Assembly (NCBI GenBank): GCA_030263275.1
Contig: SZOR01000057.1
Span: 1 to 26,357 of the forward strand
Source: DSNY01 sp016861185
Lineage (GTDB): Bacteria > Pseudomonadota > Gammaproteobacteria > Burkholderiales > Burkholderiaceae_F
Length of the DNA stretch: 26,357 nt
Direction of reading: 5' to 3'
Below the pieces are notes generated by a model. That model did not search any database. It had not been told where the DNA came from and worked only from the letters and a program-made list of their open reading frames with translations. Each line of letters begins with the position of its first letter. Positions within the stretch are counted from its first letter, which is position 1. Below, in pieces: positions 15,825-22,422 of the stretch. A program made the position numbers and the translations under genes.

Positions 15825-17003
15825 GTGCCGCAACACGTGGTCGTCATCGGCGGCGGCGCGATCGGCTCGAGCGTCGCATGCTTCCTGGCCCGCGACTTCG
15901 GCGTGCGCGTCACCGTCGTCGAACGCGATCCGAGCTACCGCTTCGCGTCGAGCACGCTGTCGGCCAGTTCGATCCGGCAGCAGTTCTCCACCGCGATCAA
16001 CATCCGCATCTCGCAGGCGAGCCTCGCCTTCTACCGGCGCATCGGCGAAGAGCTCGCGATCGGCGACGAGCGACCCGACATCGGGCTCGTCGAGCCGGGC
16101 TATCTCTTTCTCGCCAGCGCGGCCGGCGCCGAAATCCTGCGCGCGAACCACGAGGTGCAGCGCACGTGCGGCGCGGACGCGGTGCTGCTCGTCCCGGCCG
16201 AGCTGCAGCGGCGTTTTCCGTGGCTCGCCGTCGAAGGCGTGGCGCTCGCGAGCCTGGGCCTGAGCACCGCGACGAGCGGCGAAGGCTGGTTCGACGGTTA
16301 CAGCGTGCTGCAGGCGTTCCGCCGCAAGGCGATCGCGCTCGGCGTGAACTACGTCGCGGCCGAGGTCGAGCGCATGACCACGGCCGGTGGCCGCGTCGTG
16401 CGCGCGCAGACGTCCGACGGTTCGGCGCACGAAGCCGACGCCTTCGTGCTCGCGGCGGGCGCATGGTCGGCGCCGCTCGCGCGAACGCTCGGCTTCGACC
16501 TGCCGGTGCGGGCGCGCAAGCGCGACGTTTTCGTCTTCCAGTCGCCGACCCGTCTTCCAGGCTGCCCGCTGGTGATCGATCCGTCCGGATTCTGGTTCCG
16601 GCCCGAGGGTCAGGGGTTCATCTGCGGCGCGCCGCCGCGCGGCGAAGATCTCGACGATGCGCCGCTCGAGGCGATCGACCACGGCCTGTTCGACGACTGG
16701 ATCTGGCCGCATCTGGCGACGCGCGTTCCCGCGTTCGAGGCGCTGCGCCGGACGCACGCGTGGGCCGGCTATTACGAATACAACACCTTCGATCAGAACG
16801 GTCTGGTCGGCCGCGTGCCCGGCACGGACAACGCTTTCGTCGCCTGCGGCTTCTCGGGCCACGGCATCCAGCAGGCACCCGCCGTCGGCCGCGGGATCGC
16901 CGAGCTCGTCGCCACCGGCGAATACCGCACGCTCGATCTGTCGCCGCTTTCGCCGGCGCGTATTGCCCGCGGCGCGCCGCTGGTCGAGGCGAACGTCATT
17001 TGA
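15825..17003 (+). CDS. FAD-dependent oxidoreductase, DAO/DadA type
   Basis: This 392-residue flavoprotein probably oxidises an amine or amino acid. The N-terminal Rossmann motif VVVIGGGAIGSSVACFLA (residues 5-22) is followed by the ribose-binding acidic end of strand 2, Glu33 in VVERDP. The C-terminal FAD-binding end CGFSGHGIQQAPAVGRGIAEL is the usual GxSGHGxQ motif of the DAO superfamily. WAGYYEYNTFDQNGLVG precedes it, as in sarcosine oxidase/FOXRED1-like proteins. The start is GTG 15825 (gives VPQHVVVIGGG); an in-frame TTG at 15810 is possible, while the ATG at 15813 is out of frame. TAGAAT at 15785-15790 could be its -10. Substrate unknown; neighbouring imine reductase suggests linked chemistry. 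Confidence 0.88.
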   Translation: MPQHVVVIGGGAIGSSVACFLARDFGVRVTVVERDPSYRFASSTLSASSIRQQFSTAINIRISQASLAFYRRIGEELAIGDERPDIGLVEPGYLFLASAAGAEILRANHEVQRTCGADAVLLVPAELQRRFPWLAVEGVALASLGLSTATSGEGWFDGYSVLQAFRRKAIALGVNYVAAEVERMTTAGGRVVRAQTSDGSAHEADAFVLAAGAWSAPLARTLGFDLPVRARKRDVFVFQSPTRLPGCPLVIDPSGFWFRPEGQGFICGAPPRGEDLDDAPLEAIDHGLFDDWIWPHLATRVPAFEALRRTHAWAGYYEYNTFDQNGLVGRVPGTDNAFVACGFSGHGIQQAPAVGRGIAELVATGEYRTLDLSPLSPARIARGAPLVEANVI

Positions 17004-17071
17004 ACGGCCGGGCGGCGGCGCCGCAGGCGCAGCGGCCATCTCTGAGATCTGGGTTCCCGAGCGCTTCCTGA

Positions 17072-17130
17072 CGTCAAAGCTATCCGGTGCGCGCGACCTT
17101 CGCGCGCGTCCGCGCTGAGCGACGAGTTAG
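17072..17130 (-). other. attC-like site 3 (after the toxin-antitoxin cassette), degenerate
   Basis: Read on the minus strand, it opens with core site GTCTAAC (17130-17124), a perfect RYYYAAC. It continues through an imperfect palindrome whose centre is an 8-bp hairpin GCGCGCGA/TCGCGCGC, and closes at TTTGACG (17078-17072), where GTTRRRY is expected. The GTT triplet is changed to TTT, so this site may be inactive. Length about 59 bases, usual for attC. Confidence 0.6.
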
Positions 17131-17343
17131 ACCTCGTGCGGACTCTCCCGCTTTCAGAACAACACGAAGGGCATCGTTGACAGCGGCGGAGTCCGGAAAC
17201 GCCTTGGCAACGTCCGGCTCCAGAACAACCACGTTCGAACCCTCTTTCAGCAGGCGCTTGTAGTACTTCCCGCGCACAGCCTTTGAATAGTCGAACTCGT
17301 ACTCCGCACGCATTTCCCCTGGTGAAGAAGGCTTAGCTTTCAT
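17080..17343 (-). CDS. Putative antitoxin paired with BrnT-like toxin
   Basis: This 87-residue protein has an N-terminal YEFDYSKAVRGKYYKR segment and then NVVVLEPDVAKAFPDSAAVNDALRVVL, a short strand-helix-helix pattern found in small antitoxins encoded after BrnT-like toxins. It is not the classical BrnA (DUF4415) sequence. The ATG (17343) overlaps the toxin stop by 11 bases (ATGAAAGCTAA), so translation is coupled. The reading frame passes through attC core GTCTAAC without stopping, so its last 20 or so residues (about 66-87, Arg/Ala-rich) are encoded by the recombination site itself; a frame one base over would stop there at TAA. Expected role: neutralise the toxin and repress the pair's promoter; inferred from context. 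Confidence 0.72.
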   Translation of the reverse strand: MKAKPSSPGEMRAEYEFDYSKAVRGKYYKRLLKEGSNVVVLEPDVAKAFPDSAAVNDALRVVLKAGESARGLTRRSARTRAKVARTG

Positions 17344-17602
17344 GGCGTTTGCGCTCTTTCGCGCTGGCTAGTCTTGCACTGATGATCCGGAGCGCACCGC
17401 CCCGCTCCGTGTGGGACACGACGAGCAGCCGGCCTCTGGACGAGTAGCCGATGCTAAGGAGTCGGCGCTCCCGCATCGAATGATCGGGGTCGTCGAATGT
17501 AGCCGCAAGTGGGTCATAGAAAACAGTCGCCGCCTCATCGAAGGAAACTCCGTGCTTCTTAAGGTTGGCGGATGCCTTCTCGCGATCCCACTCAAACTGC
17601 AT
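17333..17602 (-). CDS. BrnT-like toxin (DUF497 family)
   Basis: This is a type II toxin of the RelE-like BrnT fold, a probable ribonuclease that inhibits translation. The 89-residue protein matches the family from end to end: MQFEWDREKASANLKKHG, then VSFDEAATVFYDPLAATF, DDPDHSMRERRL, SIGYSSRGRLLVVSHTER, and LRIISARLASAKERKRHE. The ATG at 17602 is chosen because the longer frame (to 17734) would run through the attC site. It begins about 28 bases after the attC GTT, the normal cassette position. Toxin first and antitoxin second is the usual brnT-brnA order. Toxin-antitoxin pairs are common in integron arrays, where they are thought to stabilise them. Confidence 0.87.
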   Translation of the reverse strand: MQFEWDREKASANLKKHGVSFDEAATVFYDPLAATFDDPDHSMRERRLLSIGYSSRGRLLVVSHTERGGALRIISARLASAKERKRHES

Positions 17603-17629
17603 CGCTTGCTCGCGAAGGACGGATCTCGA

Positions 17630-17707
17630 AGTCAACGTTGGAGTTGACCCGCTCGCGGAAGCGGGCGAAGCCCGCTGTGGCGAGCCGGGTGCAACGACGG
17701 GTTGGAC
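17630..17707 (-). other. attC-like site 2 (after the HEPN-like cassette)
   Basis: On the minus strand it starts with core GTCCAAC (17707-17701, perfect RYYYAAC), directly after the gene's TGA, and ends with GTTGACT (17636-17630). The arms pair imperfectly with unpaired bases on one side (GTTG, ACCC and GCTCGC blocks match), and the centre is a 7-bp hairpin AGCGGGC/GCCCGCT with loop of 3 (17660-17676). Length 78 bases. Confidence 0.72.
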
Positions 17708-17708
17708 C

Positions 17709-18209
17709 TCATTCCGGCGGGTACTGCGCGTCAATGACAGACAGACGGAACGCCTCCAACTCCTGGAGGATCTGCTTCATCTCCTGAATCTCCTCCTCCA
17801 AGCGGTTAGGGAGGATGTCTTCCTCCGGCTGAGCGCGGAGACCCTCGCTTGGTTTCAACTTTGTTGGCTGCCTTGCCAGTGCAAGGGTCCCATCGACAGT
17901 GGTGAGCAGGGCATAGAACGAATGCACCAGATCGTTGCGACGGGTGGCGAGCTTCTGGATGCGCACGGCAAGGCTGTGGAGCTTCGGTTCTGGTGACGCA
18001 CTTGTTATCCCATGAATCTGCGCGAAGCGTGTATAGATGACATCAAGAGCGCGAGCCTTTGCGGTGAACTCGAGTTCCGCCGTTAACGTTGCGACGTAGT
18101 CCGGATCGGCATCAGCGATCTGCACGATGAGTTCGACCATCGCCGCTTCAACGGCCTGGAAAGTCAGGACGAAGCTTCCAAGTCGAGCGTGAAGTGCGTC
18201 GACGGTCAT
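17709..18209 (-). CDS. Cassette-borne protein with HEPN-like R-x4-H motif
   Basis: This is a 166-residue, mostly helical cytoplasmic protein. Helices: residues 8-31, 40-66, 76-106 and a glutamate-rich, possibly coiled-coil helix at 132-158 (LEEEIQEMKQILQELE). The motif RNDLVH at 91-96 (R-N-x3-H within a helix, preceded by KLATR) matches the R-x4-6-H signature of HEPN domains, many of which are RNases in toxin-antitoxin, abortive infection or CRISPR systems. I recognise the motif but not a named family. The ATG at 18209 is preferred; a GTG at 18224 lies inside the attC core. Flanking attC sites mark it as an integron cassette. A catalytic role is inference. Confidence 0.68.
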   Translation of the reverse strand: MTVDALHARLGSFVLTFQAVEAAMVELIVQIADADPDYVATLTAELEFTAKARALDVIYTRFAQIHGITSASPEPKLHSLAVRIQKLATRRNDLVHSFYALLTTVDGTLALARQPTKLKPSEGLRAQPEEDILPNRLEEEIQEMKQILQELEAFRLSVIDAQYPPE

Positions 18210-18215
18210 GGTGAG

Positions 18216-18275
18216 GCCCAACACCTGAATTAAGCCGCGCCGCGAAGCGGCGTCGGCTTGAATGAATTGTTAACG
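18216..18275 (-). other. attC site 1 (after the secreted-protein cassette)
   Basis: This is the clearest attC of the array. On the minus strand it starts near GTTAAC (18274-18269), which also contains the gene's TAA stop, and ends in GTTGGGC (18222-18216), a perfect GTTRRRY. The inside is a near-perfect 12-bp stem, AAGCCG-CGCCGC (18232-18243) with GCGGCG-CGGCTT (18247-18259), interrupted by a single extra T (18253) and closed by GAA. The asymmetric unpaired base is typical of attC, and the AATTCATTCAAGCCG arm is of a very common cassette type. Confidence 0.88.
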
Positions 18276-18608
18276 CTTACACGCCTCACGGCCAACGTAG
18301 TCCGCGATCGACTGCGGAACAATGGGGACCATCCTTGGATCTGGCTTTGAGCGTGCCATATCCGCAAGGGTATCGCCGCTGCCGAGATATTTGGCGGTGT
18401 TGTTGGAGCAGTTGTAGATCCGCTTGGAATAGCTGGTGCCGCTTGAGCCAACGCGCTTTGTGACGATTGTCCGATTGGGCCATTTGCCGCCAATCTCCAG
18501 GATTGTGTACTTGGCCTTTGCGTCAGATGGCACGACTAGAGGCTTTTCAGCCGCAGATGCACCAGCGGAAGCGGTGAGCATGGCAATAGCAAGAACAAGA
18601 CGCTGCAT
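18270..18608 (-). CDS. Small secreted protein of unknown function (integron cassette)
   Basis: The 112-residue product has a clear signal peptide (MQRLVLAIAMLTASAGASA, cleavage near residue 20). The mature 92-residue part has two cysteines, Cys67 and Cys110, that could form a disulfide, and a Ser/Gly-rich loop (GSSGTSYSKR). No known domain is recognised. The ATG at 18608 has a strong AGGAGG site, 10 bases upstream, and starts about 20 bases after the GTTAGCG junction. The TAA stop is embedded in the following attC, a hallmark of cassette genes. A periplasmic or extracellular role is all that can be supported. Confidence 0.8.
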   Translation of the reverse strand: MQRLVLAIAMLTASAGASAAEKPLVVPSDAKAKYTILEIGGKWPNRTIVTKRVGSSGTSYSKRIYNCSNNTAKYLGSGDTLADMARSKPDPRMVPIVPQSIADYVGREACKR

Positions 18609-18631
18609 GGAACCCTCCTGTAAGCGCTAAC

Positions 18632-19040
18632 GTAATTTCATCCGTACCTCCGCCACCGAATAACCTGCCCCAGTAGCGGCCAATCTGGTGCGCTCGACCC
18701 GCGGGAAACCGCGCCGCGCCTCGCTTTCGGCCCGGACATCGGAGTCTTCCCGGATGCGAACAGAAACGGCGAAACCCGGCACTCGCCCTTCTCGATGACT
18801 TGTCAGCATGAAAGGCGTCCGTGCATTCGAGCACGGTGCGCCCGCCGCAAAAGCGTACGACCGCACCCCGGCCGCGTCCAGCGCGTCCGACTGCAGGTTC
18901 ATCCCCGCGCGTGCGGGAGATGTCTCCAGCCGAACGTCCGGCTTTCGGGCGAGCCCGGCCTGGTACAGCGGTCGGTCGGCGCGCCGCCGCCGGGCTGTCC
19001 GGAGAGTTCGGGTCGCGCGGGCATTCCGCGATCCGCGATC
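18632..19040. other. Gene-poor stretch between the cassette array and moaC
   Basis: No convincing gene is seen on either strand. A 91-codon minus-strand frame (18627-18902) has no recognisable domain or ribosome site, and it ends at the cassette junction. No remnant of an integron integrase could be identified, though one decayed beyond recognition cannot be excluded. The stretch holds one CRISPR-like repeat (18896-18917) and a short heptamer array (19024-19041). Confidence 0.6.
18896..18917. repeat. Solitary type I-E-like CRISPR repeat
   Basis: GGTTCATCCCCGCGCGTGCG followed by GG has the form of type I-E repeats: GGTT[TC]ATCCCCGC, a small palindromic stem CCCGC/GCGGG, then GGGGAAC. Here the end reads GGGAGATGT instead of GGGGAACAC. 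No second copy occurs at the expected ~61-bp spacing on either side, so this is not an array. Confidence 0.5.
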
Positions 19041-19041
19041 C
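19024..19041. repeat. Short GATCCGC heptamer array at the moaC stop
   Basis: TTCCGCGATCCGCGATCC runs into the moaC stop codon. It is the inverted orientation of the GGATCGC/GGATTGC heptamer seen at 11283, 24046 and 25884. Confidence 0.6.
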
Positions 19042-19517
19042 TAAGCAGCGACGTAGTCGCCGCTCTTGCCGCCGTGCTTCTCCAGCAGCCGCACGGACTC
19101 GATGATCATGCCGCGGTCGACCGCCTTGCACATGTCGTAGATCGTCAGCAGGCCGATCTGCACGGCGGTCAGCGCTTCCATCTCGACGCCGGTGGGGCCG
19201 CGCGTTTCGACGGTGGCGCGGCATTCGATCGTGCACGCGTTCTCGTCGATCGAGAAGTCGACGGCGATGCGCGTGATCGGCAGCGGATGGCACAGCGGGA
19301 TCAGCTCACTCGTCTTCTTTGCCGCCTGGATCGCGGCGATGCGCGCGACACCGAGCACGTCGCCCTTCTGCGCGGTGCCGCTGCGCACGAGGTCGAGCGT
19401 CATCGGCTGCATGCGGATGCGCCCGGCCGCGACGGCGATGCGGTGGGTCGGCTCCTTGCCGCCGACGTCGACCATATGGGCCTGGCCAGCATCGTCGAAA
19501 TGGGTGAGCTTGCTCAT
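19041..19517 (-). CDS. moaC: Cyclic pyranopterin monophosphate synthase
   Basis: MoaC converts 3',8-cH2GTP to cyclic pyranopterin monophosphate in molybdenum cofactor synthesis. The 158-residue protein begins with LTHFDDAGQAHMVDVGGK, as usual, and carries the active-site stretches ELIPLCHPLP (His77), ATVETRGPTGVEMEALTAVQ (Glu114) and YDMCKAVDRGM (Asp128, Lys131), in the same numbering as E. coli MoaC. An in-frame ATG 30 bases upstream (19547) is possible, but 19517 gives the family N-terminus. TATGAT on the minus strand (19567-19562) followed by AGTCGCC is a plausible -10. No other moa gene is in the window. Confidence 0.96.
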   Translation of the reverse strand: MSKLTHFDDAGQAHMVDVGGKEPTHRIAVAAGRIRMQPMTLDLVRSGTAQKGDVLGVARIAAIQAAKKTSELIPLCHPLPITRIAVDFSIDENACTIECRATVETRGPTGVEMEALTAVQIGLLTIYDMCKAVDRGMIIESVRLLEKHGGKSGDYVAA

Positions 19518-19650
19518 GTAACCAATCGTTGTCTGCGCCGGAACCATCGCCTCGGGCGACTATCATAAGTGCAGTTCTCCGTCGGCCGTTTGCCGTCGAC
19601 CGTCGATCCGATCGGTCGGCGGTCGGAAGCTCTCGATTCGCAGCCACGCC

Positions 19651-21198
19651 GTGCCCCGTCCCGCCGTCCGCGCCCTCGCCCTCGCCGTCGCTCTGACGAT
19701 CGCGGCGCCGCCTTCGCTTGCGCCGGCGCGCGCGCAGTCGATCGAGCTGCCGACGCTCGGCGAAGCGGCGGCCGACGATCTTTCGCCCGCCAACGAGCGC
19801 AAGCTCGGCGAAGCGATCATGCGCGAGGTGCGGCGCGACCCCGCGTATCTGGCCGATCCCGACGCCACCGAGTACCTGAACAACCTCGGCTACCAGCTCG
19901 TGTCAGCCTCGCCCGCGCGCCACATGGACTTCAGCTTCTTCGCGGTGCGCGACCCGATGCTCAACGCGTTCGCGCTGCCTGGCGGGTTCATCGGCGTGCA
20001 CACGGGGCTGGTGCTCGCGGCGCAGAGCGAATCGGAACTGGCGAGCGTGCTCGCCCACGAGATCGGTCACGTCGAGCAGCGTCACGTCGCGCGCATGCTC
20101 GCCAAGCAGCGCGAGTCGAGCGCGATCGCGATCGGCGCGCTGCTGCTGGCGCTGCTGGCGGCGCGCAGCAACTCGTCGTCGAGCGGCGACCTGACGCAGG
20201 CCGCGATCATGGGCGGGCAGGCGGCGGCGCTGCAGCAGCAGTTGAACTTCTCGCGCGAGGCCGAGCGCGAAGCCGACCGCGTCGGCTTCCAGACGCTGGA
20301 GACGGCGGGCTTCGACGTGCGCGCGATGGCGACCTTCTTCGGCCGCATGCAGCAGGGCTCGCGCATCTACGAAAGCGCCGCGCCCGCATACCTGCGCACG
20401 CACCCGCTGACCACCGAGCGGATGGGCGACATCCAGAACCGCATCCGCGAGGCGCGCGTGCGCCAGCGCGCGGACAGCCTCGACTTCCACCTGATCCGCG
20501 CGCGGCTGCGCGTGCTGCAGGACGACAGCCTACAAGGCGCGCGCGACGCGCAGACGCACTTCGCCGGTCAGCTCAGGAACCGCTCGGCGGCGAGCGAGGC
20601 CGCCGCGCAGTACGGGCTGGCGCTCGCTTCGCTGCGGCTGAACCAGACGCAGGCGGCCTACGAAGCGGCGCTGGCGGCGCGCAAACTGACGCGGCTCGCC
20701 TCGCCGATGCTCGACAAGATCGTCGCCGAAACGCGCTTCGCCGCCGCGACCACGCCGGCCGAACGCGAAGAGGCGCTGCGTTTGGCGCGCGAAGCGACGC
20801 AGCGCTTTCCGCTGTCGCGGCTGACCGCGCTCGCCTATGTCGATCTGATGCAGCGCGCCGGCGAGCACGAGGCCGCGGTTGCGTACCTGCGCCAGCAGCT
20901 CGCGATTCCGCGCAGCGAGCCGCAGTACTTCGCGTCGCTCGCGAAGAGCTACGCGGCGCTGAACCGGCGCACACTGCAGCACCAGGCCACCGCCGAGATG
21001 TACGCGCTGATGGGCGCGGTGCCTTCGGCGGTCGACCAGCTCCAGCTTGCGCGCAAGGCGGGCGACGCGGACTTCTACGTGCTGTCCGAAGTCGACGCGC
21101 GGCTGCGCCAACTGTCGCAGCAGATGAAGGAGCAGCGCGAGGAGCTGGCGCGCCAGGGCCGCCGCGCGCCTGAAGAAGAGCGCGAGCGGCGTCGCTAG
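19651..21198 (+). CDS. Periplasmic M48 metalloprotease with TPR-like C-terminus (BepA-like)
   Basis: The 515-residue protein has a signal peptide (residues 1-28, ALALAVALTIAAP, cleavage after ARA) and an M48 peptidase domain at about 70-260. The zinc motif HEIGH is at 136-140, with the third ligand in AEREAD around 204-209; ALPGGFIGVHTGL before it is the typical substrate strand. Residues about 300-480 are helical repeats of TPR character. This domain order is that of E. coli BepA (YfgC), a protease and chaperone for outer-membrane protein assembly, including LptD; that function is inferred by similarity. The GTG at 19651 starts the signal peptide. The protein ends in a charged Arg/Glu-rich tail (EQREELARQGRRAPEEERER). 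It diverges from moaC. Confidence 0.92.
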   Translation: MPRPAVRALALAVALTIAAPPSLAPARAQSIELPTLGEAAADDLSPANERKLGEAIMREVRRDPAYLADPDATEYLNNLGYQLVSASPARHMDFSFFAVRDPMLNAFALPGGFIGVHTGLVLAAQSESELASVLAHEIGHVEQRHVARMLAKQRESSAIAIGALLLALLAARSNSSSSGDLTQAAIMGGQAAALQQQLNFSREAEREADRVGFQTLETAGFDVRAMATFFGRMQQGSRIYESAAPAYLRTHPLTTERMGDIQNRIREARVRQRADSLDFHLIRARLRVLQDDSLQGARDAQTHFAGQLRNRSAASEAAAQYGLALASLRLNQTQAAYEAALAARKLTRLASPMLDKIVAETRFAAATTPAEREEALRLAREATQRFPLSRLTALAYVDLMQRAGEHEAAVAYLRQQLAIPRSEPQYFASLAKSYAALNRRTLQHQATAEMYALMGAVPSAVDQLQLARKAGDADFYVLSEVDARLRQLSQQMKEQREELARQGRRAPEEERERRR

Positions 21199-21302
21199 CA
21201 CGTAATCACCCTGCCCGCGCCGGGGCCGGGCCAAGCTGACACTGCGCCGCGCGGCGCCGCCGGATCGGCGAAAATCGCGCCTCTTTGCGCATCCGCCTTC
21301 CC

Positions 21303-22397
21303 ATGAACGACACCGCCAAAGAGGCCGCGGTCGACGCCCCCGGCCAGCACGCTACGCAGCCGCCGATCGAAACCGACGCCGTGATCGTCGGCGCCGGCCC
21401 GGTCGGGCTGTTCCAGGTCTTCGAACTCGGACTGCTCGAGATCAAGGCGCACATCATCGACTCGCTGAAGGAGATCGGCGGGCAGTGCATCGAGCTGTAT
21501 CCCGACAAGCCGATCTATGACATCCCCGCGGTGCCGGTGTGCACCGGCAAGGAACTGACCGACAACCTGCTCAAGCAGATCGAGCCGTTCGGCGCGGCCT
21601 TCCATCTCGGTCAGGAGGTGACCGTGGTCGAGCGGCGCGACGACGGGCGTTTCTACGTCGAAACCTCGCACGGCACGCGGTTTCTGACACAGACGGTCTT
21701 CATCGCCGCCGGCGTCGGCTCGTTCCAGCCGCGCACGCTGAAAGTCCAGGGCATCGAGAAGTTCGAAGGCTCGCAGCTCTTCTATCGCGTCAAGGACCCG
21801 GCGCGCTTCCACGGCCGCAACCTCGTGATCTGCGGCGGCGGCGACTCTGCGCTCGACTGGACGCTCGATCTGGTCGGCAAGGCCGAGAGCGTGGTGCTGC
21901 TGCACCGGCGCGACGGCTTTCGCGCGGCGCCCGCATCGGTCGCAAAGATGCGCGAGCTGTGCGAGCGGATGGAAATGCAGTTCCTGGTCGGGCAGATCTC
22001 CGGCTTCGAGGAGGCGGGCGACAAGCTCGTCGAGATTCGCGTGACCTCGCTCGACGGCGTCACGCGCCGGCTGCCGCTCGACGATCTGCTGGTGTTCTTC
22101 GGCCTGTCGCCGAAGCTCGGGCCGATCGCCGAGTGGGGGCTCGCGCTCGAGCGCAAGCAGCTCGTCGTCGACACCGAGAAGTTCGAGACGAACGTGCCGG
22201 GCATTTTCGCGGTCGGCGACATCAACACCTACCCCGGCAAGAAGAAGCTGATCCTGTCCGGCTTCCACGAGGCCGCGTTGGCGGCCTTCGGCGCGGCGAA
22301 GTACGTCTTCCCGGAGAGGAAGATCCACCTGCAATACACGACGACGAGCCCGAAGCTGCACAAGGTGCTCGGCGTCGAGACGCCGGTGTTCGACTGA
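21303..22397 (+). CDS. Ferredoxin/flavodoxin-NADP reductase, thioredoxin reductase-like type
   Basis: This 364-residue flavoprotein has the FAD motif AVIVGAGPVGLFQ (residues 26-38), the family-typical IGGQCIELYPDKPIYDIPAVP (58-78), a second Rossmann motif VICGGGDSALDWTLDL (175-190) for NADP, and HRRDGFRAA (201-209), which fits NADPH preference. GDINTYPGKKKLILSGFHEAA near the C-terminus closes the FAD site. The redox-active CxxC of thioredoxin reductases is absent, which points to the TrxR-like ferredoxin-NADP reductases (as in Bacillus YumC or Chlorobium FNR). It would pass electrons between NADPH and ferredoxin. The ATG at 21303 has no strong ribosome site. It ends 25 bp from a convergent gene. 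Confidence 0.92.
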   Translation: MNDTAKEAAVDAPGQHATQPPIETDAVIVGAGPVGLFQVFELGLLEIKAHIIDSLKEIGGQCIELYPDKPIYDIPAVPVCTGKELTDNLLKQIEPFGAAFHLGQEVTVVERRDDGRFYVETSHGTRFLTQTVFIAAGVGSFQPRTLKVQGIEKFEGSQLFYRVKDPARFHGRNLVICGGGDSALDWTLDLVGKAESVVLLHRRDGFRAAPASVAKMRELCERMEMQFLVGQISGFEEAGDKLVEIRVTSLDGVTRRLPLDDLLVFFGLSPKLGPIAEWGLALERKQLVVDTEKFETNVPGIFAVGDINTYPGKKKLILSGFHEAALAAFGAAKYVFPERKIHLQYTTTSPKLHKVLGVETPVFD

Positions 22398-22422
22398 ATC
22401 GCCGCCGCCCCGGCCGGCGCGC

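Larger units (their letters stand above)
17072..18631 (-). mobile_element. Integron gene-cassette array without integrase (three cassettes, CALIN-like)
   Basis: Three gene units on the minus strand are each followed by an attC-like imperfect palindrome with 7-bp core sites. Cassette 1 is about 18630-18222 (secreted protein), cassette 2 about 18221-17636 (HEPN-like), cassette 3 about 17635-17078 (BrnT toxin plus antitoxin). Each gene starts shortly after a GTT core site and ends against the next attC, as in integrons. The leading boundary is GTTAGCG at 18631-18625 with no attC or recognisable attI palindrome upstream. No tyrosine recombinase with the IntI patch is encoded in the window. The bases are visibly richer in A/T than the flanking core genes, consistent with acquisition. 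Confidence 0.82.

Noticed and set aside
17004..17071. A further attC after the FAD oxidoreductase gene (GC-rich inverted repeat)
   Set aside because: It lacks RYYYAAC/GTTRRRY cores; the inverted repeat is more like a weak terminator.
17603..17734. A longer BrnT-like toxin starting at 17734
   Set aside because: The extra 44 codons run through the attC palindrome; the ATG at 17602 gives the family N-terminus.
18627..18902. A 91-codon minus-strand frame before the first cassette, considered as a fourth cassette or integrase remnant
   Set aside because: No ribosome site, no recombinase motif, no attC after it; not supported as a gene.
18896..18960. A CRISPR array
   Set aside because: Only one repeat-like unit; no spaced copies and no cas genes in the window.
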